A stretch of DNA of 64,000 bases from an uncultured Bacteroidales bacterium (GTDB taxonomy: Bacteria; Bacteroidota; Bacteroidia; Bacteroidales; Bacteroidaceae). The notes below the pieces were generated by a model. The model did no database searches. It was not told the origin of the DNA and saw only the letters and a program-made list of their open reading frames with translations. The stretch lies in contig CACYHW010000010.1 in assembly GCA_902774335.1 (NCBI GenBank), forward strand, positions 1 to 64,000, written 5' to 3'. Positions 1 through 7,590 of the stretch are shown piece after piece (within the stretch, counting starts at the first letter, position 1; every line of letters begins with the position of its first letter). The translations under genes and the position numbers were made by a program.

Positions 1-57
1 GTTGGACTTTCCGTATTGTCCAAAGATCTCTTGTTTTTTCTCTTTGTCTAAATACAT
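1..57 (-). CDS. rpsO: 30S ribosomal protein S15, N-terminal fragment
   Basis: Only the first 19 residues lie inside the window; the gene continues beyond position 1. The visible peptide starts MYLDKEKKQEIF and ends with YGKSN, which matches the start of bacterial S15 in Bacteroidetes. S15 binds the central domain of 16S rRNA early in 30S assembly. The ATG is at 57-55, and a Bacteroidetes -7 box for it lies at 95-102 on the same strand. It is divergent from typA. The short length visible limits certainty, but the N-terminal pattern is distinctive. Confidence 0.85.
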   Translation of the reverse strand, partial: MYLDKEKKQEIFGQYGKSN

Positions 58-94
58 TTTCTTAAAAATAATGTGAAAACTCGTTTAGCGGGCG

Positions 95-102
95 CAAAGA
101 TA
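95..102 (-). promoter_or_regulatory. Promoter -7 box for rpsO
   Basis: Read on the minus strand this is TATCTTTG, a perfect TAnnTTTG box of the Bacteroidetes primary sigma factor, 38 bp upstream of the rpsO ATG. I see no convincing -33 TTTG. Confidence 0.6.
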
Positions 103-147
103 TATCTTCTTTTTCAATGCACAATGAATTTTCTAACATTTTTGCCG

Positions 148-155
148 TAACTTTG
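148..155 (+). promoter_or_regulatory. Promoter -7 box for typA
   Basis: TAACTTTG matches TAnnTTTG and sits 24 bp before the typA ATG, so the transcript would have a very short leader. The -33 element is not obvious. Confidence 0.6.
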
Positions 156-179
156 CACCCGCAAATAAAAAGGTAAATA

Positions 180-1973
180 ATGAATATCAGGAACATCGCT
201 ATTATTGCGCATGTCGATCATGGTAAGACGACCCTGGTCGACAAGATGATGCTGGCCGGACACCTGTTCCGCGACAACCAGGCCAAGGGAGAACTTATGC
301 TCGATAACAATGACCTGGAACGTGAGCGTGGTATAACCATCCTCTCCAAGAACGTTTCCATTACTTACAAGGATACCAAGATTAACATCATTGACACTCC
401 GGGACACTCCGATTTTGGAGGTGAGGTTGAACGCGTGCTCAATATGGCCGACGGCTGCATCCTGCTTGTGGATGCCTTTGAAGGTCCCATGCCTCAGACC
501 CGCTTTGTACTGCAGAAAGCCCTGCAGATAGGACTCAAGCCTATAGTAGTGGTTAATAAGGTCGATAAGCCCAACTGCCGCCCCGAGGAGGTATACGAGA
601 TGGTGTTTGACCTTATGTTCGCACTTGACGCTACCGAGGAGCAGCTTGACTTCCCCGTACTCTACGGCTCTGCCAAGCAGAACTGGATGAGCACCGACTG
701 GAAGCAGCCCACCGATAACATACTGCCTCTGCTGGATGCAATCGTAGAGCATATCCCCGCCCCCAAGCAGGAGGAGGGAACCCTGCAGATGCTTATCACA
801 TCGCTTGACTACTCATCATACACCGGCCGTATTGCAGTGGGCCGAGTAAACCGCGGAACACTGAACGAGGGTATGACCTGCACACTGTCACACCGTGACG
901 GCAGCAAGGAGAAGGTCAAGATCAAGGAACTTCACGTATTCGAGGGAATGGGCCGTAAGCGCGTCCAGACCGTTGAGGCCGGCGATATCTGCGCCATTGT
1001 AGGTCTTGACAAGTTCGAGATCGGCGATACCATCTGCGATGCCGAGAATCCCGATCCCCTGCCCCCTATCGCTATCGACGAGCCTACCATGAGTATGCTC
1101 TTCAGCATAAACGACTCACCTTTCTTTGGTAAGGAGGGTAAGTACGTTACCTCACGTCACATTCAGGACCGTCTGAACCTGGAGCTGGACAAGAACCTGG
1201 CTCTGCGCGTACGCCGCACCGAGGAGGATGGCAAGTGGATTGTTTCGGGACGTGGCGTGCTGCACCTTTCAATTCTTATTGAGACCATGCGCCGCGAGGG
1301 CTACGAGCTCCAGGTAGGTCAGCCTCAGGTTATCATGAAGGAGATTGACGGCAAGACCTGCGAGCCCATCGAGGAACTGACCATCAGCGTTCCCGAGGAG
1401 TTCTCTAGCAAGATGATCGACCTGGCTACCAAGCGCAAGGGTGAGATGACATCGATGGATACACAGGGTGACCGCGTGGTCATCGTATTCGACATACCTT
1501 CACGTGGTATCATCGGCCTCCGTACAAACGTGCTTACCGCTTCACAGGGTGAGGCTGTCATGGCACACCGCTTCAAGGAGTATCAGCCCTACAAGGGTGA
1601 CATTGAGCGCCGTTCGAACGGATCGATGGTTGCCATGGAGACCGGTACCGTATTCGCTTATGCACTTGACAAGTTGCAGGACCGCGGTAAGTTCTTTGTA
1701 AACCCGCAGGATCAGGTATACGCTGGTCAGGTTGTTGGCGAGCATGTTCACGAGAAGGATCTGGTTATCAACGTTACCAAGAGCAAGCAGCTTACCAACA
1801 TGCGTGCCAGCGGTGCCGATGAAAAGGCCCACATCGCTCCTCCCGTAATATTCTCACTCGAGGAGGCTCTGGAGTACATCAAGAACGACGAGTACGTTGA
1901 GGTTACTCCCAAGAGCATGCGTATGCGTAAGATCATACTCAACGAACTGGAGCGCAAGCGCGCTGCAAAGTAA
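180..1973 (+). CDS. typA: Ribosome-associated GTPase TypA/BipA
   Basis: This is a 597-residue translational GTPase related to EF-G and LepA that acts on the ribosome during 50S assembly and stress. The N-terminus carries the G1 P-loop AHVDHGKTT (about residues 10-18), the switch I RGIT, the G3 motif [10 protein letters not shown] and the G4 motif NKVDKP. Domain II, the EF-G-like domains III and V, and the TypA-specific C-terminal domain follow at normal family length (about 600). The start is fixed by the leading [11 protein letters not shown], typical of the family, after a purine-rich AAAAAGG. It is divergent from rpsO. The next gene starts only 13 bp after the stop and may be cotranscribed. 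Confidence 0.97.
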   Translation: MNIRNIAIIAHVDHGKTTLVDKMMLAGHLFRDNQAKGELMLDNNDLERERGITILSKNVSITYKDTKINIIDTPGHSDFGGEVERVLNMADGCILLVDAFEGPMPQTRFVLQKALQIGLKPIVVVNKVDKPNCRPEEVYEMVFDLMFALDATEEQLDFPVLYGSAKQNWMSTDWKQPTDNILPLLDAIVEHIPAPKQEEGTLQMLITSLDYSSYTGRIAVGRVNRGTLNEGMTCTLSHRDGSKEKVKIKELHVFEGMGRKRVQTVEAGDICAIVGLDKFEIGDTICDAENPDPLPPIAIDEPTMSMLFSINDSPFFGKEGKYVTSRHIQDRLNLELDKNLALRVRRTEEDGKWIVSGRGVLHLSILIETMRREGYELQVGQPQVIMKEIDGKTCEPIEELTISVPEEFSSKMIDLATKRKGEMTSMDTQGDRVVIVFDIPSRGIIGLRTNVLTASQGEAVMAHRFKEYQPYKGDIERRSNGSMVAMETGTVFAYALDKLQDRGKFFVNPQDQVYAGQVVGEHVHEKDLVINVTKSKQLTNMRASGADEKAHIAPPVIFSLEEALEYIKNDEYVEVTPKSMRMRKIILNELERKRAAK

Positions 1974-1986
1974 GTCCTATCTACCG

Positions 1987-3048
1987 ATGAAAAGGATAGT
2001 TTCGTCATTATTGACACTCCTTTTGCTGCTCACCGTATCGTGCGGCAGACATAAGGGAATGTTCGTATTGAACGGAACTGTTCAGGACGGTAGCGATACA
2101 ATTGTGGTAGCCGGATTTGACTCCCGTTTTGAGAATCCCGATACCATCTTCCCCGTAAACGGAAAATTCACATGGTCTTTCCGTCCCGACACCGTAACCA
2201 CCCTGCTGCTCATCCTGGAGGACGGACGCGTCTATCCGGTCTTTGCCCAGAAGGACGTGGAATCGCAGGTGGTCATTCCCGCCGATACAGGCAGATACTC
2301 CGTTTCGGGAGGTATCTTCAATGACTCATACCAGTCGTTCTGCGTATCTACCGTGAACGACTCCACCTTGGAGCAGGCCGTTGCCTCATTGGACTCCTTC
2401 ATCACAAGGGATCCCTTCTCGGAAGTAACCCCCTACCTTATCTATGACCGTCTGGTACTCCGTCATCACGCCAGCCAGGCCACCCTTGAAAAGGTGATCA
2501 AGAGAATGAGCGGAAACATGCAGGACGCCCCCTATCTGACTTTGCTCAAGTCCGAGTTCAAGGGATCGCTTCCCAGCAACGCATACATAAGTTCCCTTTC
2601 ACTCACCGATACGGCCGGGGTAAGAAAGCAGTTTGCCGACATAGGCGGAACCATAAACTACACCTTGGTTTATCTGTGGGCTTCGTGGACAGGAGAGCAG
2701 GGACTCGAGGGCCGAAAGGCAATGGATTCAATCATTACCAAGCACAAGAGCCGCCGACTCACGGTGATAGACGTATCGCTTGATGTCAATACAGAGCGCT
2801 GGAAGGAGTCGATAGCAAAAGACACGGTGAATTGGGCCTCTTTTATCGATACCGACGGTTGGGAAAGCAAAATCATAAAGTCTTCTAATACAAACAGAAT
2901 ACCCTGTTACATACTCTTCTCGAATGCAAAGAGAGTAGTCTATGTGACAAACTCGTTAGACGATATTGACAGGGAGTTAAGCAAATCGGTACCAACCCCC
3001 CAGTCGGCGCTGAACAAAAGCCGGGACGGCATGGTCAAAATCAAATAA
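1987..3048 (+). CDS. Thioredoxin-fold lipoprotein lacking CxxC (DUF4369/TlpA-like)
   Basis: This 353-residue protein begins with a lipoprotein signal (KRIVSSLLTLLLLLTVSC; lipidated Cys at about residue 17), so it should be anchored in the cell envelope. The N-terminal half resembles the DUF4369-type beta domain found before TlpA/ResA thioredoxins in Bacteroidetes. The C-terminal 150 residues have the thioredoxin-like order: a YLWASWTGEQG strand-helix, an IDVSLD strand and a cis-Pro-like RIPCYILF. The position that is normally WCxxC reads WTGEQ, so neither redox cysteine is present and disulfide exchange is unlikely. I use the ATG at 1987 because an upstream in-frame start at 1897 would overlap typA by 77 bp and hide the signal peptide. 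The exact role is unknown. Confidence 0.75.
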   Translation: MKRIVSSLLTLLLLLTVSCGRHKGMFVLNGTVQDGSDTIVVAGFDSRFENPDTIFPVNGKFTWSFRPDTVTTLLLILEDGRVYPVFAQKDVESQVVIPADTGRYSVSGGIFNDSYQSFCVSTVNDSTLEQAVASLDSFITRDPFSEVTPYLIYDRLVLRHHASQATLEKVIKRMSGNMQDAPYLTLLKSEFKGSLPSNAYISSLSLTDTAGVRKQFADIGGTINYTLVYLWASWTGEQGLEGRKAMDSIITKHKSRRLTVIDVSLDVNTERWKESIAKDTVNWASFIDTDGWESKIIKSSNTNRIPCYILFSNAKRVVYVTNSLDDIDRELSKSVPTPQSALNKSRDGMVKIK

Positions 3049-3053
3049 ATACA

Positions 3054-3061
3054 TATATTTG
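3054..3061 (+). promoter_or_regulatory. Possible promoter -7 box for yifB
   Basis: TATATTTG fits TAnnTTTG and lies 40 bp upstream of the yifB ATG. No clear -33 element is seen, and the region is A/T-rich, so a chance match is possible. Confidence 0.4.
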
Positions 3062-3101
3062 AAACCTGAAAACATGAATAACACTTTTAATACCATCAAT
3101 T

Positions 3102-4640
3102 ATGCTTATCAAAGTATCCGGTGCGGCTGTCCAAGGGATAGACGCATACATTGTGACAATCGAGGCGAGCACATCGCGCGGAATCAGATTCTTTCTTGTA
3201 GGACTGCCTGACAGTGCAGTAAAGGAGAGCCACGAACGTATTATTTCGGCTTTCCAGGTAAACGGTTACAAATTCCCGTCAAGTCAGATTATCATCAACA
3301 TGGCTCCTGCGGACATACGCAAGGAGGGAGCAGCTTATGACCTTCCGCTTGCAATAGTCATCATGGCTGCGGCGGGCGAACTCTCTACAGAGATGCTGGA
3401 CGACTATGTGATTATGGGCGAGATGAGTCTGGACGGAACTCTTCAACCGGTCAAAGGAGCCCTTTCGATGGCCATCAAGGCCAGGTCCGAGGGGTTCAAG
3501 GGTATAATACTCCCTATCCAGAACGCACCCGAGGCTTCGGTGATAGAGGGACTGGAAGTTTACGGAGCGGCCAACCTGCGGGAGGTAGTGGATCTTCTGA
3601 ACGACCGGCCGGGTCATATAGAGGTCCTGGAAAGGCCCAAGAAACTGCGTCCCGAACAGGCAGGCAGCTACCATGCCGATTTTGCCGATGTAAAGGGACA
3701 AAAAGCGGTAAAAAGGGCTCTTGAAGTTGCAGCCGGGGGCGGACATAACCTGATTATGATAGGCCCGCCCGGAAGCGGCAAGTCCATGATGGCAAGGGCG
3801 CTCCCCTCCATACTGCCTCCGCTCACCGAAGATGAGAGTATCGAGACCACCCGCATACACTCGGTGGCGGGATTCACAGGTCACGGGGCATCGCTCATCA
3901 CGGAGCGTCCGTTCAGACATCCGCACCACACCATAACCAACGTGGCGCTCACGGGAGGCGGCAGCAACGGCAATCCCGGTGAGATATCGCTCGCACACAA
4001 CGGGCTGCTCTATCTGGACGAGCTCCCTGAATTCACAAGGTCGGCGCTTGAGGTGCTCAGACAGCCTCTCGAGGACCGTACCATAGTCATTTCAAGAGCC
4101 AAGTACAGGGTTGAGTATCCGGCATCGTTCATGCTGGTAGCTTCCATGAACCCCTGCCCCTGCGGCTATTACAACCACCCAACCAAGGAGTGTAACTGCA
4201 CACCTACCGTGATAGAGAGGTATCTGGGCAGGGTGTCCGGACCTCTTATGGACCGCTTTGACCTGCAGTGCGAGATACTGCCAGTGGGCTTTGACGACAT
4301 GTCATCGGACCAGAAGGTAGAGACCAGCGCTCAGATACGCGAAAGGGTTGTCAGGGTCAGGGCTGTCCAGGCGGCCAGATTCGCTGATGAAAAGGGCATT
4401 TACTGCAATGCCCAGATGGATTCGCGCCTGCTGCGCAAGTATGCCAAGGCCGAGCCTGCCGCCATACATATCCTGGGCGAGGCCATGAACCGCCTCAACC
4501 TGTCGGCACGTGCCTATGACCGCATCCTCAAGGTGTCCCGCACCATTGCCGACATGGAGAATTCCGAGACCATCCAGCCCCATCACATAGCCGAAGCTAT
4601 TGGCTATCGGAGTCTGGATCGGGCTAGCTGGGGGAAATGA
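3102..4640 (+). CDS. YifB/ComM-family Mg-chelatase-like AAA+ ATPase
   Basis: This is a full-length 512-residue protein of the YifB/ComM family. Characterised members (ComM in Vibrio and Acinetobacter) are hexameric helicases that promote branch migration during natural transformation. The order is an N-terminal Lon-protease-like fold (about 1-170), a AAA+ core with Walker A GPPGSGKSMMARALP and Walker B LLYLDELPEF, and a C-terminal Mg-chelatase-type domain. The cysteine-rich CPCGYYNHPTKECNC typical of the family is present. It is followed at once by a heptad repeat array and then metG. No other competence genes are nearby, so a role in DNA uptake here is not shown. Confidence 0.9.
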   Translation: MLIKVSGAAVQGIDAYIVTIEASTSRGIRFFLVGLPDSAVKESHERIISAFQVNGYKFPSSQIIINMAPADIRKEGAAYDLPLAIVIMAAAGELSTEMLDDYVIMGEMSLDGTLQPVKGALSMAIKARSEGFKGIILPIQNAPEASVIEGLEVYGAANLREVVDLLNDRPGHIEVLERPKKLRPEQAGSYHADFADVKGQKAVKRALEVAAGGGHNLIMIGPPGSGKSMMARALPSILPPLTEDESIETTRIHSVAGFTGHGASLITERPFRHPHHTITNVALTGGGSNGNPGEISLAHNGLLYLDELPEFTRSALEVLRQPLEDRTIVISRAKYRVEYPASFMLVASMNPCPCGYYNHPTKECNCTPTVIERYLGRVSGPLMDRFDLQCEILPVGFDDMSSDQKVETSAQIRERVVRVRAVQAARFADEKGIYCNAQMDSRLLRKYAKAEPAAIHILGEAMNRLNLSARAYDRILKVSRTIADMENSETIQPHHIAEAIGYRSLDRASWGK

Positions 4641-4644
4641 ATAA

Positions 4645-4761
4645 TAATTGAGAATTGAGAATTGAAAATTGAGAATTGAGAGTTGAGGGTTTTGTTGTTC
4701 CCGGTGCTTACGCATGTCCGAACCTATTAATTCTCAATTCTCAGTTCTCAATTCTCAATTA
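4645..4761. repeat. Inverted period-7 repeat array (type A)
   Basis: Six tandem heptads of the form GAATTGA (with AAATTGA, TAATTGA and GAGTTGA variants) fill 4645-4686. After a 40-bp spacer (4687-4726), five heptads in inverted orientation (TCAATTC type) fill 4727-4761. The arms can form a long A/T-rich hairpin. Exactly 7 bp after the last heptad comes the -7 box at 4769-4776, followed by CAGGCTGAAA. The same arrangement recurs at 50150-50249. Confidence 0.9.
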
Positions 4762-4768
4762 ACTTTAC

Positions 4769-4776
4769 TACCTTTG
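4769..4776 (+). promoter_or_regulatory. Promoter -7 box for metG
   Basis: TACCTTTG fits TAnnTTTG, 39 bp before the metG ATG. It lies 7 bp downstream of the inverted heptad arm and is followed by CAGGCTGAAA, a block repeated before the methyltransferase gene at 50289. Confidence 0.6.
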
Positions 4777-4815
4777 CAGGCTGAAAACAAACAGCATAGA
4801 AACTTAATACACAAT

Positions 4816-6876
4816 ATGAAAGATTACAAGAGAATTCTGGTTACATCGGCACTGCCCTACGCCAACGGCCCGCTGCACATAGGCCATCTGGCAGGCGCAT
4901 ACGTTCCGGCTGATATTTTTGTCCGTTACCAACGCCTCAAGAAGGTGGACGTGATGTTCATCGGAGGCAGTGACGAGCACGGTGTGCCCATCACCATCCG
5001 TGCCAAGAAAGAGGGTGTCACCCCCAAGGAGATCATCGACCGTTACCACTATCAGATGAAGGATACCTTCAAGGGCATGGGTATATCGTACGATATCTAC
5101 GGACGTACCAGTTCTCCCGTACACCATAAGGTTGCATCGGACTTTTTCCGCAAACTGTATGATACCGGAAAGTTCATCCAGAAGACCAGCGAGCAGTATT
5201 ACGACCAGGAGGCCAAGATGTTCCTGGCCGACCGATATATAACCGGTGAGTGCCCTCACTGCCACTACGACCATGCATACGGTGACCAGTGCGAGAAGTG
5301 CGGAACATCACTCTCTCCCACCGAACTCATCAACCCGGTAAGCACCGTAAGCGGCAGCAAGCCCGTGATGAAGGAGACTACACACTGGTACCTGCCTCTG
5401 GAACAGTATCAGCAGTGGCTCGAGAAATGGATCCTGGAGGAGCACAAGGAGTGGAGACCTAACGTTTACGGTCAGTGCAAGAGCTGGCTCGACATGGGTC
5501 TGCAGCCCCGCGCCGTGAGCCGTGACCTTGACTGGGGTATCCCCGTTCCCGTAGAGGGTGCCGAGGGTAAGGTTCTCTACGTATGGTTTGACGCTCCCAT
5601 AGGCTACATAAGCAACACCAAGGAGTTCTGCGACGAGCATCCCGAGCGCGGCAGCTGGGAGACATGGTGGAAGGATCCCGACACACGTCTGATTCACTTT
5701 ATCGGCAAGGACAACATTGTGTTCCACTGCATCGTGTTCCCCTCAATGCTTAAGGCCGAGGGTTCATTCATACTGCCCGACAACGTTCCCAGCAACGAGT
5801 TCCTGAACCTTGAGGACGATAAGATATCCACCTCACGCAACTGGGCCGTATGGGTACACGAGTATCTGGAGGATTTCCCCGGTAAGGCCGATGTAATGCG
5901 TTATGTTCTTACCGCCAACGCTCCCGAGACCAAGGACAACAACTTTACATGGAAGGATTTCCAGGCACGCAACAACAACGAGCTTGTAGCCGTTTACGGA
6001 AACTTTGTGAACCGTGCCCTGGTACTCACACAGAAATACTTTGACGGCGTTGTTCCGCCCTGCGGCAATCTGACCGACTATGACCGCGACACCCTTAAGG
6101 AGTTTGCCGATGTCAAGCAGCAGCTCGAGTCTCTGCTGGACAACTTCAAGTTCCGCGACGCCCAGAAGGAGGCCATGAACCTGGCCCGCATCGGTAACAA
6201 GTACCTGGCCGATACCGAGCCCTGGAAGCTTGCCAAGACCGATATGAAGCGCGTAGAGACCATCCTTAACATAGCCCTCCAGCTGGTTGCCAACCTGGCG
6301 ATCGCATTCGAGCCGTTCCTGCCCTTCTCAAGCGAGAAGCTGCGCGGCATGATATCACTCGAGGGTGCACAGTGGGACCGTCTGGGTGCCATCGACCTGC
6401 TGCCCGCCGGACACAAGCTGGGTAAGGCCGAGCTGCTGTTCGAGAAGATTGAGGACGATGTCATCGAGGCACAGATACAGAAACTGCTCAAGCGCAAGGA
6501 GGAGAACGAGAAGGCTGCCGCAGCCGCTCAGCCCGCCAAGCCCATCAAGGAGAACATCCAGTTCCCCGAGTTCGAGAAGCTGGATATCCGCGTAGGTACA
6601 GTGCTTGAGTGCATCAAGGTTCCCAAGTCCGACAAGCTGCTCCAGTTCAAGATCGACGACGGTCTGGGCGGACGTACCATCCTTTCGGGTATTGCGAATT
6701 ATTACAATCCCGAGGATCTGGTTGGCAAGCAGGTATGCTTCATTGCCAACCTTGCTCCCCGCAAGATTCTTGGCCGCGAGAGTCAGGGAATGATACTCAG
6801 CGCTCTGGATGCCGACGGCACACTGGCTGTTACCACAGTTCAGCGCCCCGTCAAGCCGGGCAGCGAAGTTTGCTAA
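4816..6876 (+). CDS. metG: Methionine--tRNA ligase
   Basis: This 686-residue cytosolic class I synthetase charges tRNA-Met. The HIGH-type motif appears as [10 protein letters not shown] (about residues 15-24). A zinc knuckle follows ([18 protein letters not shown]). The KMSKS loop reads KISTSR, a variant I associate with Bacteroidetes. A C-terminal EMAP/Trbp111-like tRNA-binding domain begins near residue 580 ([11 protein letters not shown]) after an Ala/Lys-rich linker. The ATG at 4816 gives the family N-terminus [14 protein letters not shown]. The longer in-frame extension from 4714 would translate the repeat array and promoter, so it is rejected. Confidence 0.96.
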   Translation: MKDYKRILVTSALPYANGPLHIGHLAGAYVPADIFVRYQRLKKVDVMFIGGSDEHGVPITIRAKKEGVTPKEIIDRYHYQMKDTFKGMGISYDIYGRTSSPVHHKVASDFFRKLYDTGKFIQKTSEQYYDQEAKMFLADRYITGECPHCHYDHAYGDQCEKCGTSLSPTELINPVSTVSGSKPVMKETTHWYLPLEQYQQWLEKWILEEHKEWRPNVYGQCKSWLDMGLQPRAVSRDLDWGIPVPVEGAEGKVLYVWFDAPIGYISNTKEFCDEHPERGSWETWWKDPDTRLIHFIGKDNIVFHCIVFPSMLKAEGSFILPDNVPSNEFLNLEDDKISTSRNWAVWVHEYLEDFPGKADVMRYVLTANAPETKDNNFTWKDFQARNNNELVAVYGNFVNRALVLTQKYFDGVVPPCGNLTDYDRDTLKEFADVKQQLESLLDNFKFRDAQKEAMNLARIGNKYLADTEPWKLAKTDMKRVETILNIALQLVANLAIAFEPFLPFSSEKLRGMISLEGAQWDRLGAIDLLPAGHKLGKAELLFEKIEDDVIEAQIQKLLKRKEENEKAAAAAQPAKPIKENIQFPEFEKLDIRVGTVLECIKVPKSDKLLQFKIDDGLGGRTILSGIANYYNPEDLVGKQVCFIANLAPRKILGRESQGMILSALDADGTLAVTTVQRPVKPGSEVC

Positions 6877-6885
6877 GAAACAGAA

Positions 6886-7590
6886 ATGAATAATATCGGA
6901 GTCATACTTGCAGCAGGCTCCGGTTCAAGAACCGGCCTTTCCACCCCGAAGCAGTTCCTGCCTCTGGGTGGAAAGACTGTTTTGGAACACTCCGTACAGA
7001 CCTTCAACAACCATCCCTCGATAGACCAGGTGGTGATAGTCACAGCACCCGAGTTCATGGAGCGCGTCAAGGCTATCGTAAAAGAGAACGGATGGAGCAA
7101 GGTAACGGCCGTATTGGCCGGTGGAAAGGAGCGTTATGACTCCAGTCTGGCTGCAGTAAGATACTTTGCCGATTGTCCCGACGCCGTGATGCTGTTCCAT
7201 GACGCGGCGCGTCCCCTGGTATCGGAACGCATTATCTCCGATGCCCTCAAGGCAATGGAGCAGTATGATGCCGTTGATGTGGCTATCCCCGCAGTGGATA
7301 CCATAGTGCAGTGCGACAGGGAGGGCACATTCATGGAGTCAATACAGGACCGAAGCCTGCTTTGGAGGATGCAGACTCCCCAGGGCTTCCGTCAGAAAAC
7401 AATAGAGAAGGCTTACTGCATAGCCTTAAAAGACCACAATTTTACAGCCACCGATGACTGCGGCACAGTGCTGCGCTATCTGCCCGATGTCAAGGTAGGC
7501 ATTGTGCGCGGCAGCGAACGCAATATCAAGCTGACTTACGCTGACGACCTCTCCTTATTAGAGTTCCTGCTGTCAGAGCCAGAACGGTAG
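6886..7590 (+). CDS. ispD: 2-C-methyl-D-erythritol 4-phosphate cytidylyltransferase
   Basis: This 234-residue enzyme makes CDP-methylerythritol from MEP and CTP in the non-mevalonate isoprenoid pathway. It shows the glycine-rich CTP loop ILAAGSGSRTGLSTPKQFL, the HDAARPLVS block, and the C-terminal ATDDCGTVLRYLP...GSERNIKLTYADDL. It starts 9 bp after metG, suggesting cotranscription. Its 3' end overlaps the convergent gene on the other strand by 65 bp. A second IspD-like domain in this window (35325) is fused to a reductase in the polymer locus; this stand-alone copy is the better candidate for the isoprenoid enzyme. Confidence 0.93.
   Translation: MNNIGVILAAGSGSRTGLSTPKQFLPLGGKTVLEHSVQTFNNHPSIDQVVIVTAPEFMERVKAIVKENGWSKVTAVLAGGKERYDSSLAAVRYFADCPDAVMLFHDAARPLVSERIISDALKAMEQYDAVDVAIPAVDTIVQCDREGTFMESIQDRSLLWRMQTPQGFRQKTIEKAYCIALKDHNFTATDDCGTVLRYLPDVKVGIVRGSERNIKLTYADDLSLLEFLLSEPER

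Noticed and set aside
114-752. Long antisense frame opposite typA (212 aa)
   Set aside because: It lies within a certain gene on the other strand, lacks a ribosome binding site and has no recognisable domain. Similar antisense frames opposite queA, rnr, the DUF2723 gene and ychF were rejected for the same reason.
1897-1986. Upstream start for the thioredoxin-fold lipoprotein
   Set aside because: It would overlap typA by 77 bp and bury the lipoprotein signal peptide; the ATG at 1987 gives a normal signal.
4645-4761. Heptad arrays as a CRISPR or insertion sequence
   Set aside because: Units are only 7 bp with no unique spacers between them, and no transposase, target duplication or cas gene is nearby. 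They are reported as repeats.
4714-4815. N-terminal extension of metG
   Set aside because: The extension would translate the inverted repeat and its promoter, and the family N-terminus begins at 4816.
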